Translations under genes and position numbers: made by a program
Source: Leptodontidium sp. MPI-SDFR-AT-0119
Lineage: Eukaryota; Ascomycota; Leotiomycetes; Helotiales; Leptodontidiaceae
DNA: 64,000 nucleotides
Direction of reading: 5' to 3'
Assembly: GCA_020726505.1 (NCBI GenBank)
Contig: JAHLEZ010000016.1
Coordinates: forward strand, 1,116,001 to 1,180,000
Notes under the pieces: generated by a model
Database searches by the model: none
What the model was told of the DNA's origin: nothing
What the model saw: the letters and a program-made list of their open reading frames with translations, nothing else
Part shown: one piece after another, positions 39,512-49,811 of the stretch
How the letters are laid out: every line of letters begins with the position of its first letter
Position numbering within the stretch: the first letter of the stretch is position 1

Positions 39512-42500
39512 CTAACCTTAGGAATAATTAATAAGCTAGAAACTTCTAGTAGCTTAGTTTTAAGTATATAAGTAACGAAAAGCTCTTAAAATAAGACCTT
39601 TTCTTTACTTTAATTAATACTTTAAATTATAACTTAAACTACTTTAACTATTATTACTCTTTTATATATATATATATATATATATACATATATATAATGT
39701 CTTCCTCTTAAGAAACAATTAGTGCTATTAATAAGCTAAATATAGCTCAAAATAGCCCTGAATTCTAATTAGAGCCTTTAGAAGATCAAGCTCTTATATT
39801 CAAAAAGAAGCTATTTTCTAAGACTTTAAATCCCCCTAAAAAAGAATTAGAAAGACTAGAAAATTATTAAACAGTTACAATTAAGTGTTTATATCTTAGT
39901 TATTAGTAAGTAATACTCTTTAAAATAATTAATATTTATTATATTAATTATAATTAATAAAATTTTTAAAAAATCAAAGAGTTTATCACTCTACTTTAAA
40001 TTATATAACACATTATAAGTTTCAATATAAAGCTTTTAATATTACTCGAGTATTAAATAATCTCAATGAAGGTATATTATAACCCTTATTAATTATATAT
40101 ATTTTTAAATATTAACTAATAAAATAGATGATTCTTTAGCAACAGAGTCTTCATAAAGTAGTACTATTAGTACTAATAATATTACTAATATATTCGCAAG
40201 ACAAAGAGCTACTAAACGGCCTATATCTCCTAATAAGGAATTGTTTGATTTAAAAAGATTTAAGAAATTACTTTTGAATTTTATTATATCAAATAATATA
40301 TCCTTTCGAGCAGTTACTTCAATATCTTTTAAAGAGCTCTTACTATATTTATCAAAGGATATTCCTTCGATATATTATAAGGCTCTTAAAGAAGACTTAA
40401 TCTTTATTTATAAAGAGAAACAACTTCTTATTAAAGAAGAGCTAAATCAACAAATAAAAAGTAACGGAAGTTTTTCGTTAACTTTAGACAAGTAGATAAC
40501 TATTAATTAAGATACTTATTTTGCTATTACTATGTGAGTTACTTAATAAACCTTTATTTATATATTAATACTAACTTATTAATTAGTTATTTTATTAATA
40601 AGAACTTTGAACTTAAGTCTTATTTATTAGCTATGAAAGATTTAAAGGAAAAACACTTTAGCTTATATTTAAATGATGTCTTATTAGAGACATTAAAAGA
40701 GTATAATATTAAATATAATATTATTAAGTAAGTAATAAATCTACCTTTATATTAATAATAAATACTAATATTTTAAATAGTATTATAAAAGACAATACTA
40801 GCCCTAACGATACACTTATCAATACCTTTCGAAAACACTATTTAGCATCGGGTATTAAATTTACCAGAGATATTCCGTGTTTAACACACGTACTTAATAT
40901 TATTATTCAAGATATATTAAAGTCTCTTGTTAAAGATACTTATAACGACTTAGATAATAGAAATATCTTTAATATAAAAAATGAAGAGCCTATTAAAGCA
41001 GAAAGTAAGTTTATAAATCTATTTTTATTAATATATATATATACTAATTTATATTAAGTAATTCATCGGCTTTATAGAAAAAAATACGAAAAATTATAAT
41101 CGGAATTAAATATTCACAAGAAAATATACGATTATTACGAAGACAAATAGAGGCATTAGAAATTATAAACCCGAAAGTACCTTAATTAAGTTAGTTATTA
41201 TAATCTTATTAATAAGTTTATTATAAGCTAACTTTATTAGATCAAAAAACTAAATAGTTTTCAACTTATAATATACTAAAAGAGTTTATTAATCTTTAGC
41301 TAGCTATTAAGTTAGTTATTAATTTATCTGATTTTAAGCTTTTTCAGAAGAATAAAGAAGCTTTATTATTACGAGACGTTAATATAACTTATATAAAGAA
41401 TTGTCTTAAGATATTCTCTATATTTATTAAAGTAACTACAAAATTACAAGCCGAGAATTACCCGACTATATATTACCTTATTCCAGAGGTATATTCTATA
41501 TATACTTGATTAGAGAGTATTAAAAATGAATTAAATGTAAGTTATTAATCCTTATTAATTTTTATATACGAGATATTTACTAATAATTAATTAGGATTAG
41601 AATTTTTCTGAAGTTATTAATAAAGGAATAGCTAAATTACGAAAATATTTTCTTAAACAAAGAATATCAATAAATAATAAAGCTTTATACTTATCTTTAC
41701 TTCTAGATCCTAGGATTAAAAGAGAAGGTTTAGAAGCTATAGGCCTTAATAAGGGTCAAGTTACAAATATCTATAATCGATTATATAAAGATTATTAAAT
41801 ATAAGTTAAGTTCTTATTATTTTATTAATATTGTTTACTAATTACTTTTATAGTTTTAAATAAGACTATTTACCTATATAACTACCTATAAGTGAAGCCG
41901 AGGCTTTAGACTTATATAATAATAACAATAACGATGACGACCTTAATATATATATTAAAGATAACGAAGAAGATAATTTAGACGAACTAAATATTTATTT
42001 TCAAGAAAGAAGGGCTAATCGACAAGTAAGTATTAATAATAATTATTTATTTTAAAGTTAAATATACTAACTTATTACTAGATTAAGCCTTTAAACTTTT
42101 GGCTTAGTAATAAAGAAAAATATCCTGTTTTATCTTTATTAGCTAGGACTTATTTACAAATACCGGCTACTTTAGCTTCTTTAAAAATGTTTTTTAGCCA
42201 AGGCGCTAGAATTATTAATAAAGACCGTAATAGGCTAAATAAAGATACTTTTGAGTATATAATAGCCTTAAAAAGTTAGGGTCTTTTTAGTAAAGAAAAG
42301 GAGGAAATAAAACAAGATATAATAGAGAATAACTTTGAAATTGTTAATTAGTTAGTTTATTAGTTAGTTTATTAGTTGGTTTATTAGTTGGTTTATTAGT
42401 TAGCTTATTTGTTAGCTTATTATTTATTATTCAAAGACCTTAATTCCTCATATAATACTTTGATTAAATTGATTAAAAGTAATTAATTAATCAAATCAAA

Positions 42501-42594
42501 TCAAATCAAGCATTAAAAAAAACTTAATCAAATCAAATCAAATTTTAATTGATTTAATTTGATTTAAATCGATTAATTTGATTTTTTTCTTCTT
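39512..42594 (+). mobile_element. hAT-family DNA transposon, RIPed, with introns
   Basis: Degenerate transposase on the plus strand. Near 40470-40530 it reads SFSLTLDK-stop-(T)INQDTYFAIT, where the stop replaces Trp of the first catalytic Asp-x-Trp region of hAT transposases. Near 42110-42260 it reads KYPVLSLLARTYLQIPATLASLKMFFSQGARI, the C-terminal hAT dimerisation region. Several GTAAGT...TTAG intervals (for example near 41006-41060 and 42026-42080) look like introns of the original gene. Terminal repeats and target duplication were not found, so the ends are approximate. The right end abuts the truncated NACHT gene. Confidence 0.6.
42346..42425. repeat. 12-bp minisatellite (ttattagttggt-type)
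   Basis: About six tandem copies of a 12-base unit, gttagtttatta / gttggtttatta / gttagcttattt, differing by transitions, in the subterminal part of the hAT-like element. The next 160 bases are built from inverted 'aatcaaatcaaatcaaa' and 'ttgatttaatttgattt' runs that can fold on themselves. Confidence 0.7.
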
Positions 42595-44196
42595 ACGCTG
42601 GAGCCTGGTGCTGAAGGTCGAACACTCCTGATAGCAACCTGTTCAACCCTCCGTTGTTGGAAGCATGGTATTCATCTAGGGCATCGATAATGATAAACAC
42701 TTTGAAGTGTAATAGGATGGTGGAGTGCAATACTTCCACGATTTCATCGAATGAAGGCCGGCTTCCTTTAGCCCTGTGGTGCCGATAAAGATTTTTGACA
42801 TCTGCTTTTGCTGCGGTTGGTAATTGCAGTATATATACGCAATACCGACACTAGCGTCATTTGCAAATTTTGCATTGAGGTGGTCGGTCCACAACGATGG
42901 ATGACATCATTGTCTTGCCCGCTCCCGGAATGCTTGGATAAAATAGAGTTTTCTTGCCTTGGTTAACCCACTTCTGGAATTCCTTAGAGTTCAATAGCCA
43001 TAGCCCAGTTCCTTCCTGACGTGTGTTTATGATATCGCTCTGCTGGAAAGCGAAGTCGATAGGGGTAAGCCACTCAAGGATAGCCTCATGCTCTTGGTCA
43101 TATTGCCTATGGAGAAGTTTACCAATGCCATCTTGGATACCTATCAAAAGTTCACAGGATTAATATATATTAACAGGACGATTCTTAGATTTCTTTAGAA
43201 TAACTAACCCGAAAGAATATCCCCAATCCTCTTCTCAGCTTCAACCTTGTTAGGGGGAATCCGACAGAGAAGGTCCTTCGCATATGCCGCCGCCACCATC
43301 GCTGCATACCCTTGCCACTCCTTGTTCTTATGCGAGTCTGAGTAGTCACATATACCGCGAATCACTAGACACGGGAAGTGGTTCATCAACCCTGCCGCTT
43401 CCATTTCGAAGCATAAAACGTCCATTTCCGCTACAAGTCGATCTCGAACCGCGGCGTCCTTCATCAACTGATTTGCAGACGCAATTAGGCCGTAATGAAT
43501 TTCTGGGTTATCCCCATTTTCGCTTCGTTCAGGTCGCAGAACTAACTTTGATGAATTATTACCACAGATTGTTGCACAGCTTGTTGCGTCGTTCGCCGGG
43601 TGGACGATTTCTGATTGATATAGTATATCGTTACTCAGGTCGGGCCGCTTATACTTCCTTCGTAGTCTGGATTTCTTCTGGAGAAGATTGTCGATGGCCG
43701 CTTCGAGCTGATGTCCTTCACTCTCATATTGCGCCTTGAGTCCACTCATTGCTGTTCGCAAGATCGCTGGTGGTTGGTTCAAGAACCCTGTAGTCTGGAA
43801 GCTCTGATCTTGTATCGTCTTACCAAAGTCGTACTGGAATACGCCGCCGTTTCCATCTCGAGGGGCGCTGACTACGATGTCGCCGAGACGGATGTCGTGT
43901 TTTGAGCTTGGCGCACCGCCGCCGATGCCAACCATCAAACCGATTCTGATATTAGGAAAGCTGTGTAGCATGTCTCTTGCTACCATTGCTGCAGAAGATG
44001 TGCCGTATTCCCCGTCCGGTAAAACGGCAATCACAACATTGTGTCTCCCAATTTTGCCCAGTGTATAATCGTTGTTATCATTCGTACAAACATGTTCGGG
44101 TCCTTCGTGCCTTTCGTCGAGGAAAGCTTGCGCGGCCACGGACTCCGTGCTTATGGCGCATATCCAGCCGACGGTATAGTCGTTAGGGTTCGACAT
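42595..44196 (-). pseudogene. PNP-NACHT STAND (NLR-like) gene, truncated
   Basis: Exon 1 (44196-43209) encodes 329 residues with a phosphorylase-type PNP_UDP fold: [12 protein letters not shown] at the N-terminus, GLMVGIGGG near residue 86-94, FEMEAAGLM near 275 and [11 protein letters not shown] near 290. Intron 43208-43141 (GTTAGT...GATAG). Exon 2 continues as the NACHT entry ([22 protein letters not shown]) to a Walker A IPGAGKT near 42910-42930. Then a tandem 4-bp duplication (ggtcggtc, 42882-42889) shifts the frame. In the shifted frame the protein continues ([23 protein letters not shown]). A further break near 42803 appears to have lost about 25 codons. Walker B (VFIIIDALDE) follows near 42675-42700, and the gene ends abruptly at HQAPA, 42595, against transposon sequence. 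Such proteins act as fungal immune-type or incompatibility receptors. This copy cannot make a complete one. Confidence 0.85.
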
Positions 44197-44446
44197 GCTC
44201 GCTCGCGGGGGGGAATATGATGAAAGGTCGGGCGGATGTGAAGGCTATTCAGCTCGGATCGAGTGGGTTTGTTCGGTCGGAGGAGGGGTTTCCGATAGAG
44301 ATTCGATTCAGCACAGCTTCCTAGAAATAAACCAACTGCTCAGTATCACTAATAGGCGGATCCTCGTAAAGGAAAGCAGATGATTGCGGAAAGGTAAGAA
44401 GAAGAAAGGAGAATGGAGTGAGAGGGTAAATGTCGCGAAATCAGCC

Positions 44447-44767
44447 TCAAGGGGGCTGAATCTCGCGGAGCTGGGTGTGCATTGATGCAGCTACGCCAGC
44501 ACTGGCCACGTCACCTCCTATGAATGGCACATAGAACCGGAATAGAATAGAAAGATATCGGATCCCATCGTGAAGCTCTTGCAGAGAAGAGCATAGATAA
44601 AAGGCCGTGTTAGAATAGAGTTTTGGTGCAACGGCGTGAGATACGATAGGCTTTAATGCAGGAATGCGGCGATCTTCCAGCGGGACCAAAATGATCGGCG
44701 CGCAAGGTGTTCGCGCGTTCGGTTGGGTTGCAGCGATGACGCTGGCGGCAACGCTGAATCCGTCCAT
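44447..44767 (-). CDS. Small ORF with STAND-like N-terminus (fragment?)
   Basis: 106 codons from ATG 44767. The first 15 residues, MDGFSVAASVIAATQ, match the common opening of N-terminal (HeLo-like) domains of fungal STAND/ankyrin proteins. The rest (ARTPCAPIILVPLEDR..., FYVPFIGGDV) does not match anything I know. It lies 250 bp upstream of, and on the same strand as, the PNP-NACHT gene, so it may be a leftover N-terminus of a related gene. It may also be chance. Confidence 0.35.
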   Translation of the reverse strand: MDGFSVAASVIAATQPNARTPCAPIILVPLEDRRIPALKPIVSHAVAPKLYSNTAFYLCSSLQELHDGIRYLSILFRFYVPFIGGDVASAGVAASMHTQLREIQPP

Positions 44768-45690
44768 GTTTCGTCCACGCTAGCCAGCTACAGTCGAGAT
44801 GTCAAGCGCAGTTGTGCTGCACTGTAATGGAGGTTGCCCAGGTATTGCGAGTTACTTCGGGGTAAATATAAGCTTAATCTTAAGCTTACGTAAAAGTAGG
44901 TATATGCCCTTTTAGCAAATGGATTTTAGGTACACGTGAATATACGCATATATATTGCTGTATGGTAAAATGTGGCGAAGACTTAATTCTGCTCCACGCG
45001 TTTGCAGTATGCTTAGACTGCCGTGTTCTACAGTAAACTGCGAAACTAGCGTCACACTTTGAACACTCTCTGATTTTTATTTTTGATCCACAGTTAAGAT
45101 TTACTATACTAGCACCTTCACGGTTAGCGTTGTCTTCGGACCCATTGTGTTACCTACGCCCGAGCTGCGGGGTTGTCAGGCGCCAAAACCGGATCATTAC
45201 CTAAGAATGGGCTGTCCTAAATCGCGCACTAATTCATGGGCAGGATTTTGCGACATGAAGATGACATTCCCTGTCCATCAAACCGTTGATGATACAGCAT
45301 TCAACGATTGTACGTAACAACGTTGCCCTCCTTTATCGCTCTTGCTGCACAATACAGTTCTATACTATTCGTAGCACTTCAGCTTTATGTTTAAAGTCTT
45401 ACAACTCTTATCCAGCTTTTTCTTTCCAGATGGTTTACATAAAGGCTCATTGATCGTGTTTTGATTATCATCTATTTAGTACATTAACTTGTTCCTTTAT
45501 ATCACCTTCTGTCTACGCCTCGGCGATATTTTCAAGCTTAAAACTCCAGTAACGTCAATGAGAACTTTTAAGCTAACTTATAACATTTAATTTAAGTTCT
45601 TGTCAAAGTGGGCAAGTTTTATACACAAGAATCTACGCGGTCGTTGCATTTGAGATATATTGATCGGCTCTAGAAGATCGTAAAGAGACA
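44768..45690. other. Intergenic region upstream of the HET gene
   Basis: 923 bp with no supported gene. It contains the left inverted repeat (45031-45072) and, beyond it, about 610 bp of sequence upstream of the HET start, which would hold that gene's promoter. No TATA box or operator could be assigned. Confidence 0.5.
45031..45072 (+). repeat. Left terminal inverted repeat flanking the HET gene
   Basis: Starts CAGTAAACTGCGAAA and continues with GTCACACTTTGAACA. The reverse complement of 49321-49362 matches it at 37 of 42 positions; four of the five differences are transitions. It is immediately preceded by TA (45029-45030), and the right copy is immediately followed by TA (49363-49364), the target duplication used by Tc1/mariner/pogo transposons. 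Confidence 0.8.
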
Positions 45691-47320
45691 ATGGAGTGGG
45701 ACTCGATTAAATGCAAAACCTGCGAGCATGCCTTTGATCAGCTAGCCGTCGGCGTGCAGAGGGAGGACATATCTGAGGAATTCGACCATCATGCCTCCTT
45801 GGAGTCTTTCCAGGCCGCAGTCAAAGAGGGATGTCATCTATGCAATATCGTGTGGGATGAATGGAAACTTTCCGATGATCAGAACAAGCCACCTGCCGGT
45901 GCACTTACCAGTTTTCAAATGATATATCGACTATACGTAGCCTTTGGCAGAGGTCCACAGTACATCTGGTTTGGCTACAGAATCAATAACAGAGAAAAAT
46001 CAGGGAGCAGAGAGGAGGAACCAGGGGATATAGGCCAAGTCATGGCTATTCTGTGGACGAGAAAGCGACCAAATGACGAGACTCTGCCAGTGCCAGGTTC
46101 GGAACTGCTCCAGACCAAAGGATCCACTTTTGAGTTGAAAGATTTCCAGCATAATTTCACGGACCTCCACGCCGACTCGCCTCCAAATCCCAGAAGGATG
46201 ATGAAGCTAGGTATTCCTGTGGCTGATCTCTACTCTCAGGCTGGAAGTACCGCTTCCGAGTGGAATTTGAGGCTGGCTCGAGCATGGCTGGAGGACTGCG
46301 TGGCGAATCATCCACTGTGCGAACAGAGGACAACACAAAAATTACCCACAAGGGTTCTGGATGTTGGATCAGAGCCCTGTGATCTAGTCCGCCTCCACAT
46401 TTCATCAGAGGGCGAGTGCGGATCCTATGCAACTCTGAGCCATTGTTGGGGCAGAAAACATCTATTGATGCTCGAGAAAGATACCGAATCCATGCTAAAA
46501 GCCGGTATCGAACTCTCACAACTCCCTAACACCTTCCGCGATACCATCCTAGTTGCACGAGCTCTGTCGATCAAATACATCTGGATCGACTCCCTCTGCA
46601 TATATCAAGACTCGACCGAAGACTGGAGGACCGAAAGCACCAAAATGGGCCAGATCTACATGAACTGTCTCCTAAACATAGCAGCTACCGCATCAGAAGA
46701 CAGCTCAGGTGGTCTTTTTCGGCCACGCAATCCACTCGCAGTCAAGCCTGCTCAGATCACAATCAATGCAGGTTATAGCATCGGCAAGTACGACTTCTGG
46801 TGCTGGCCCGGCTTTCTCTGGGACCGCCAGGTCGAAGAAGGAGTGCTCAATACTCGCGGATGGGTATTCCAGGAACGTCTTCTAGCGCCTAGAATCGTAC
46901 ATTTCAGTTCTCAACTCTTTTGGGACTGTCGTATGAGCGCTGCCTGTGAAACCATTCCTACCGGGCGCCCAACCCCCATGCCATCGCGACAGAAATCGCC
47001 ATATAGGAACTTCCTCGATACGATCCAGCTCAAGAAGGCACCTAACTTGCAACGCACGTCGGATACACACGAACCTGAGATCGAGGAGGTGTACACGGCA
47101 TGGCAAGAGATTGTGACAACGTACTCCAATCGCAAATTCACAAAAGACAGCGATATCCTCGTCGCTATTTCAGGAATTGCGCAGGAGATCCAGCGTGGTT
47201 TGACGAATTACGACCAGTACTACGTTGGACACTGGCTCCAGAATCTGAAAAAGGAGCTCCTTTGGTCAGTTGGTCCTTTGACTGTGGACACTAAAGCAAA
47301 TTTCACTACAAGTCGAATAT

Positions 47321-47328
47321 GTCCTTTG
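47321..47328. repeat. hAT target site duplication, left copy
   Basis: GTCCTTTG here and at 48558-48565, perfect 8 bp, the length characteristic of hAT transposons. Confidence 0.95.
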
Positions 47329-48557
47329 CAGAGTGTCCAGTAAGTCAGCCGGCTTAAAAGTGGGTAAGTCAGCGACGGATTTCTCATAAGTCAATCAGTT
47401 TAGCCCTAGCCCTAAGTCAATCAGCTGTAATAGTCTTCGCTAATAAGCCTCAATTAGCGGAGTAGTTATTTTTGAGTGATTATAGGGTCATGTTGTAGAT
47501 AGGGATGTTAATGCTTTCTTGATGACTTCGGTTAATATTTTGACGATCCCGGAGCGGAAAAACTGGCTCCGATAGGCCAAAACTCAGGCGGTGAAGCGCG
47601 GCAGGATAATTAAAAGCTCTTCAAGCTTCATCTAAAGCACACACTAAGTCGTCAATTTTGCCTATACCGCTATTAAAATCATGTCTCGTCATACAAGTTT
47701 TACCTGCTTTTGAGAGCCTCCTGTAACACTTTGAGGCTCTCTAACGCGAAGCTGTACGTGGAGATTTCGACGAACGCATTCAGTAATCGATTACCTTAGC
47801 TTAGAATAAGGCGTAGGAGTACTACGTTAAGGCTGACTTATCTGTTACGTGGTAGGCCTCCTTGGTTCTCCATCCGCGTTGGAAATGGGTATATTTTAAA
47901 GAGAAGTGGACTGGCGCCGAGCGTGTATACGTGGTTAATGACAAGAGAGCTTTAAAGTAATTGTGGGAGAAGGAATACAAATCCGAGCCTCAGATTCGAC
48001 AAGAAACCGTCTCTCCTGAGCCTGAGCCTCAAATCGATTACCTAGAGGCTGTACTTAATAGTCTAGCACCTGCCGGAGGAAGAAATGCTCCTATTCGCAC
48101 TTCAAGTAAGAGGGATCAGCTTGTACAATACCTCGAGGAACCTACGTCGAATACTCCACCGTTTGAATACTGGAAATCAAGGCAGGCTCAATGGCCACAG
48201 TTAGCTGCTATAGCGTTTGACTTTTTGGCCGTTCCTGCTATGAGTTCTGAGTGTGAGCGTGTTTTTTCCTCTTGTTCTAAACAAACTACAGAGACTTCAA
48301 GGTTGACGGCGGAGATACTTTGGCATAGGGAATGCCTCAAGAATTAGGAGCAAAGAGGTGCTATTGATATCATGAGTTGTTACAATGCGGTTTGGCTAGG
48401 AATCTAGGAATCTATAGCTCTAATTTTGACCCCTACAGCTTATCAGCAGCTGATAAGTTACTCAGTTAAGCCAGTCAGCTAGCAACTTGTATGTAAGTCA
48501 ATCAGTTGTGAAATCTAGCTCGCTGATGACTGACTTATTGGCTTATTGGACACTCTG
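47329..48557 (+). mobile_element. hAT-family element, 1,229 bp, internally deleted
   Basis: Terminal inverted repeats CAGAGTGTCCAGTAAG and (right end, reversed) CAGAGTGTCCAATAAG, 15 of 16 identical, bounded by the 8-bp duplication GTCCTTTG. Subterminal regions carry repeated 'aagtcag' and 'aagtcaatcag' words in both orientations, the usual transposase-binding architecture. Only the 3' third of a transposase remains, so the element is non-autonomous. It shows no strong RIP bias, unlike the hAT-like copy at 39.5-42.6 kb. Confidence 0.93.
47800..48347 (+). pseudogene. hAT transposase C-terminal remnant
   Basis: From about 47810 the frame reads YYVKADLSVTW-stop-ASLVLHPRWKW, then VYFKEKWTGAERVYV, a stop, LWEKEYKS. 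It is open from 47961 to the stop at 48347. FEYWKSRQAQWPQLAAIAFD followed by VPAMSSECERVFSS is the hAT C-terminal dimerisation region. The catalytic N-terminal part is absent and two in-frame stops precede the open block, so it is not a functional transposase. Confidence 0.85.
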
Positions 48558-48565
48558 GTCCTTTG
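48558..48565. repeat. hAT target site duplication, right copy
   Basis: Second GTCCTTTG. Removing the element plus one copy of the duplication rejoins the HET frame exactly. Confidence 0.95.
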
Positions 48566-49150
48566 CGCGCGCCAACCTGGGCTTGGGCTTCTGTCAAAGG
48601 CCCGATCCACTTCAAGCAGTATGTACAATTTCAAAGCCTCATAGGCATCATGGGCCTGATTAAAAAAGATGGAGATGGGGGAGACGTGGAGGTAGAAAGT
48701 GTGGTCCTCGCGGCTCCTCTTCTTGAAGCCGTCGTCTTCGACGGACTGCCATTTGAGCTTCCTGGCATGGACGGTCCTGTTGGAAACAGCGGTCTATTCT
48801 CGAGATTCGTGGAAGTTGGTGACCGCTTCATGATGGGCATACAGCTGCGCCCGGACGACCCTAGCTACGTAGAAGCCCAGAAATTTCAGACTCGCGGCGA
48901 ACTGACGGTTGCTGTCATGGCTACAACGCTCTTTGGGACCCAATATGAGGGGCTCTGGCTTGAGAAGACTGATCATCATGAGCACTCGTATGAGAGGGTT
49001 GGCAGGATCAGGGGTGAGATTCTGCCAATACAAAGGGTAACGGATGATCATGATCATGTGGAAGGAGAGGATCAACCAGGAGACGAAGATTGGCAGCCAG
49101 CTTTCATGGAAGCGTTGCTCAAGACTGCGAAGGAGATTGAGATATTCTAG

Positions 49151-49811
49151 GAGATTGTCTTTGGTCAAAGTTTGATTGAATCCCTCCAGATTTCCCCCTG
49201 TTTTGTCTAATTACGAGATGCGATACATGATGCTGGGGCGTACCTACCGTAAGGGTCTGGGGACAGCGCAAACCATGCATGATAGTACTAGTTGGAAAAA
49301 TTGTGGGTCCAGAATCAATTCAGAGAATGTTTAAAGTGTGACACTATTTTCGCAGTTTACTATAGGAGCCGGACTCTCTGAGTAGCAGTATTCTAGGACT
49401 TAGACTCTCCGAGGAGCGTTATACTCTTAGAAATATTCTCTTGCGTGTGATAGTGTTTTAGGAAATAATTCCTGAGAGGGCTGGTCTTCTTCGAGCCGCT
49501 TTCTATTACCTCTCAAAATTATTCTCTTAGTAGAGTCTTTTTCCTAGGGTTGATGATCTCCTAAGAGATGTCTCCCAGCAGCTTTATACGCTGAGGATTA
49601 ATTAATGCTAGCTTATAGATAGCCGCTGTTTCCATCGAAGCGAGCTTTGGTGTGTTACAATTGCTTATAAGGTGGTGGTTTATGCAGAGGCACTCACGTC
49701 GATAGAACTGTAATTTACTGGGTTAACACCCTTTAGACCGCATTATATTATTTATTATTTATATAGGTACGGAAATACTTGTAATTAAATCAATTCTGCA
49801 TTAGAAGAACG
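49151..49811. other. Intergenic region downstream of the HET gene
   Basis: 661 bp without a supported gene. It contains the right inverted repeat (49321-49362) and, after it, a short array of 'ggactctctgag / ggacttagactctccgagg' words (49370-49430) that looks locally duplicated. Confidence 0.45.
49321..49362 (-). repeat. Right terminal inverted repeat flanking the HET gene
   Basis: On the minus strand it reads TAGTAAACTGCGAAAATAG and continues like the left copy (45031-45072). TA follows at 49363-49364. Weaker similarity continues inward for about 20 bp (ccaca...). Confidence 0.8.

Larger units (their letters stand above)
45691..49150 (+). pseudogene. HET-domain incompatibility gene split by a hAT insertion
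   Basis: The coding sequence is 45691-47328 plus 48566-49150, intronless, 740 codons when the insertion is disregarded; the two parts are in phase. The N-terminus has Cys/His pairs (CKTCEHAF, CHLCNIVW). The HET domain starts YATLSHCWG (about residue 246), continues with LPNTFRDTI, YIWIDSLCIYQD and GQIYMNCLLNIAATAS, and closes with RGWVFQERLLAPRIVHF. After the insertion comes RAPTWAWASVKGPI, the family's conserved RAPSWSWAS block, then a variable tail rich in acidic residues. HET proteins trigger death of incompatible fusion cells. As it stands, translation would read into the transposon and stop after five foreign residues (47343), so a C-terminally shortened HET protein of about 550 residues is possible. 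Confidence 0.9.

Noticed and set aside
42346..42425. CRISPR-like array
   Set aside because: The units are contiguous 12-mers without spacers, in a eukaryotic transposon.
43284..44186. Several plus-strand frames opposite the PNP domain
   Set aside because: Antisense shadows of the PNP coding exon; no independent domain evidence.
47341..47343. Natural C-terminus of the HET protein at 47343
   Set aside because: The last codons lie inside the hAT terminal repeat; the family's conserved RAPTWAWAS block continues after the element.
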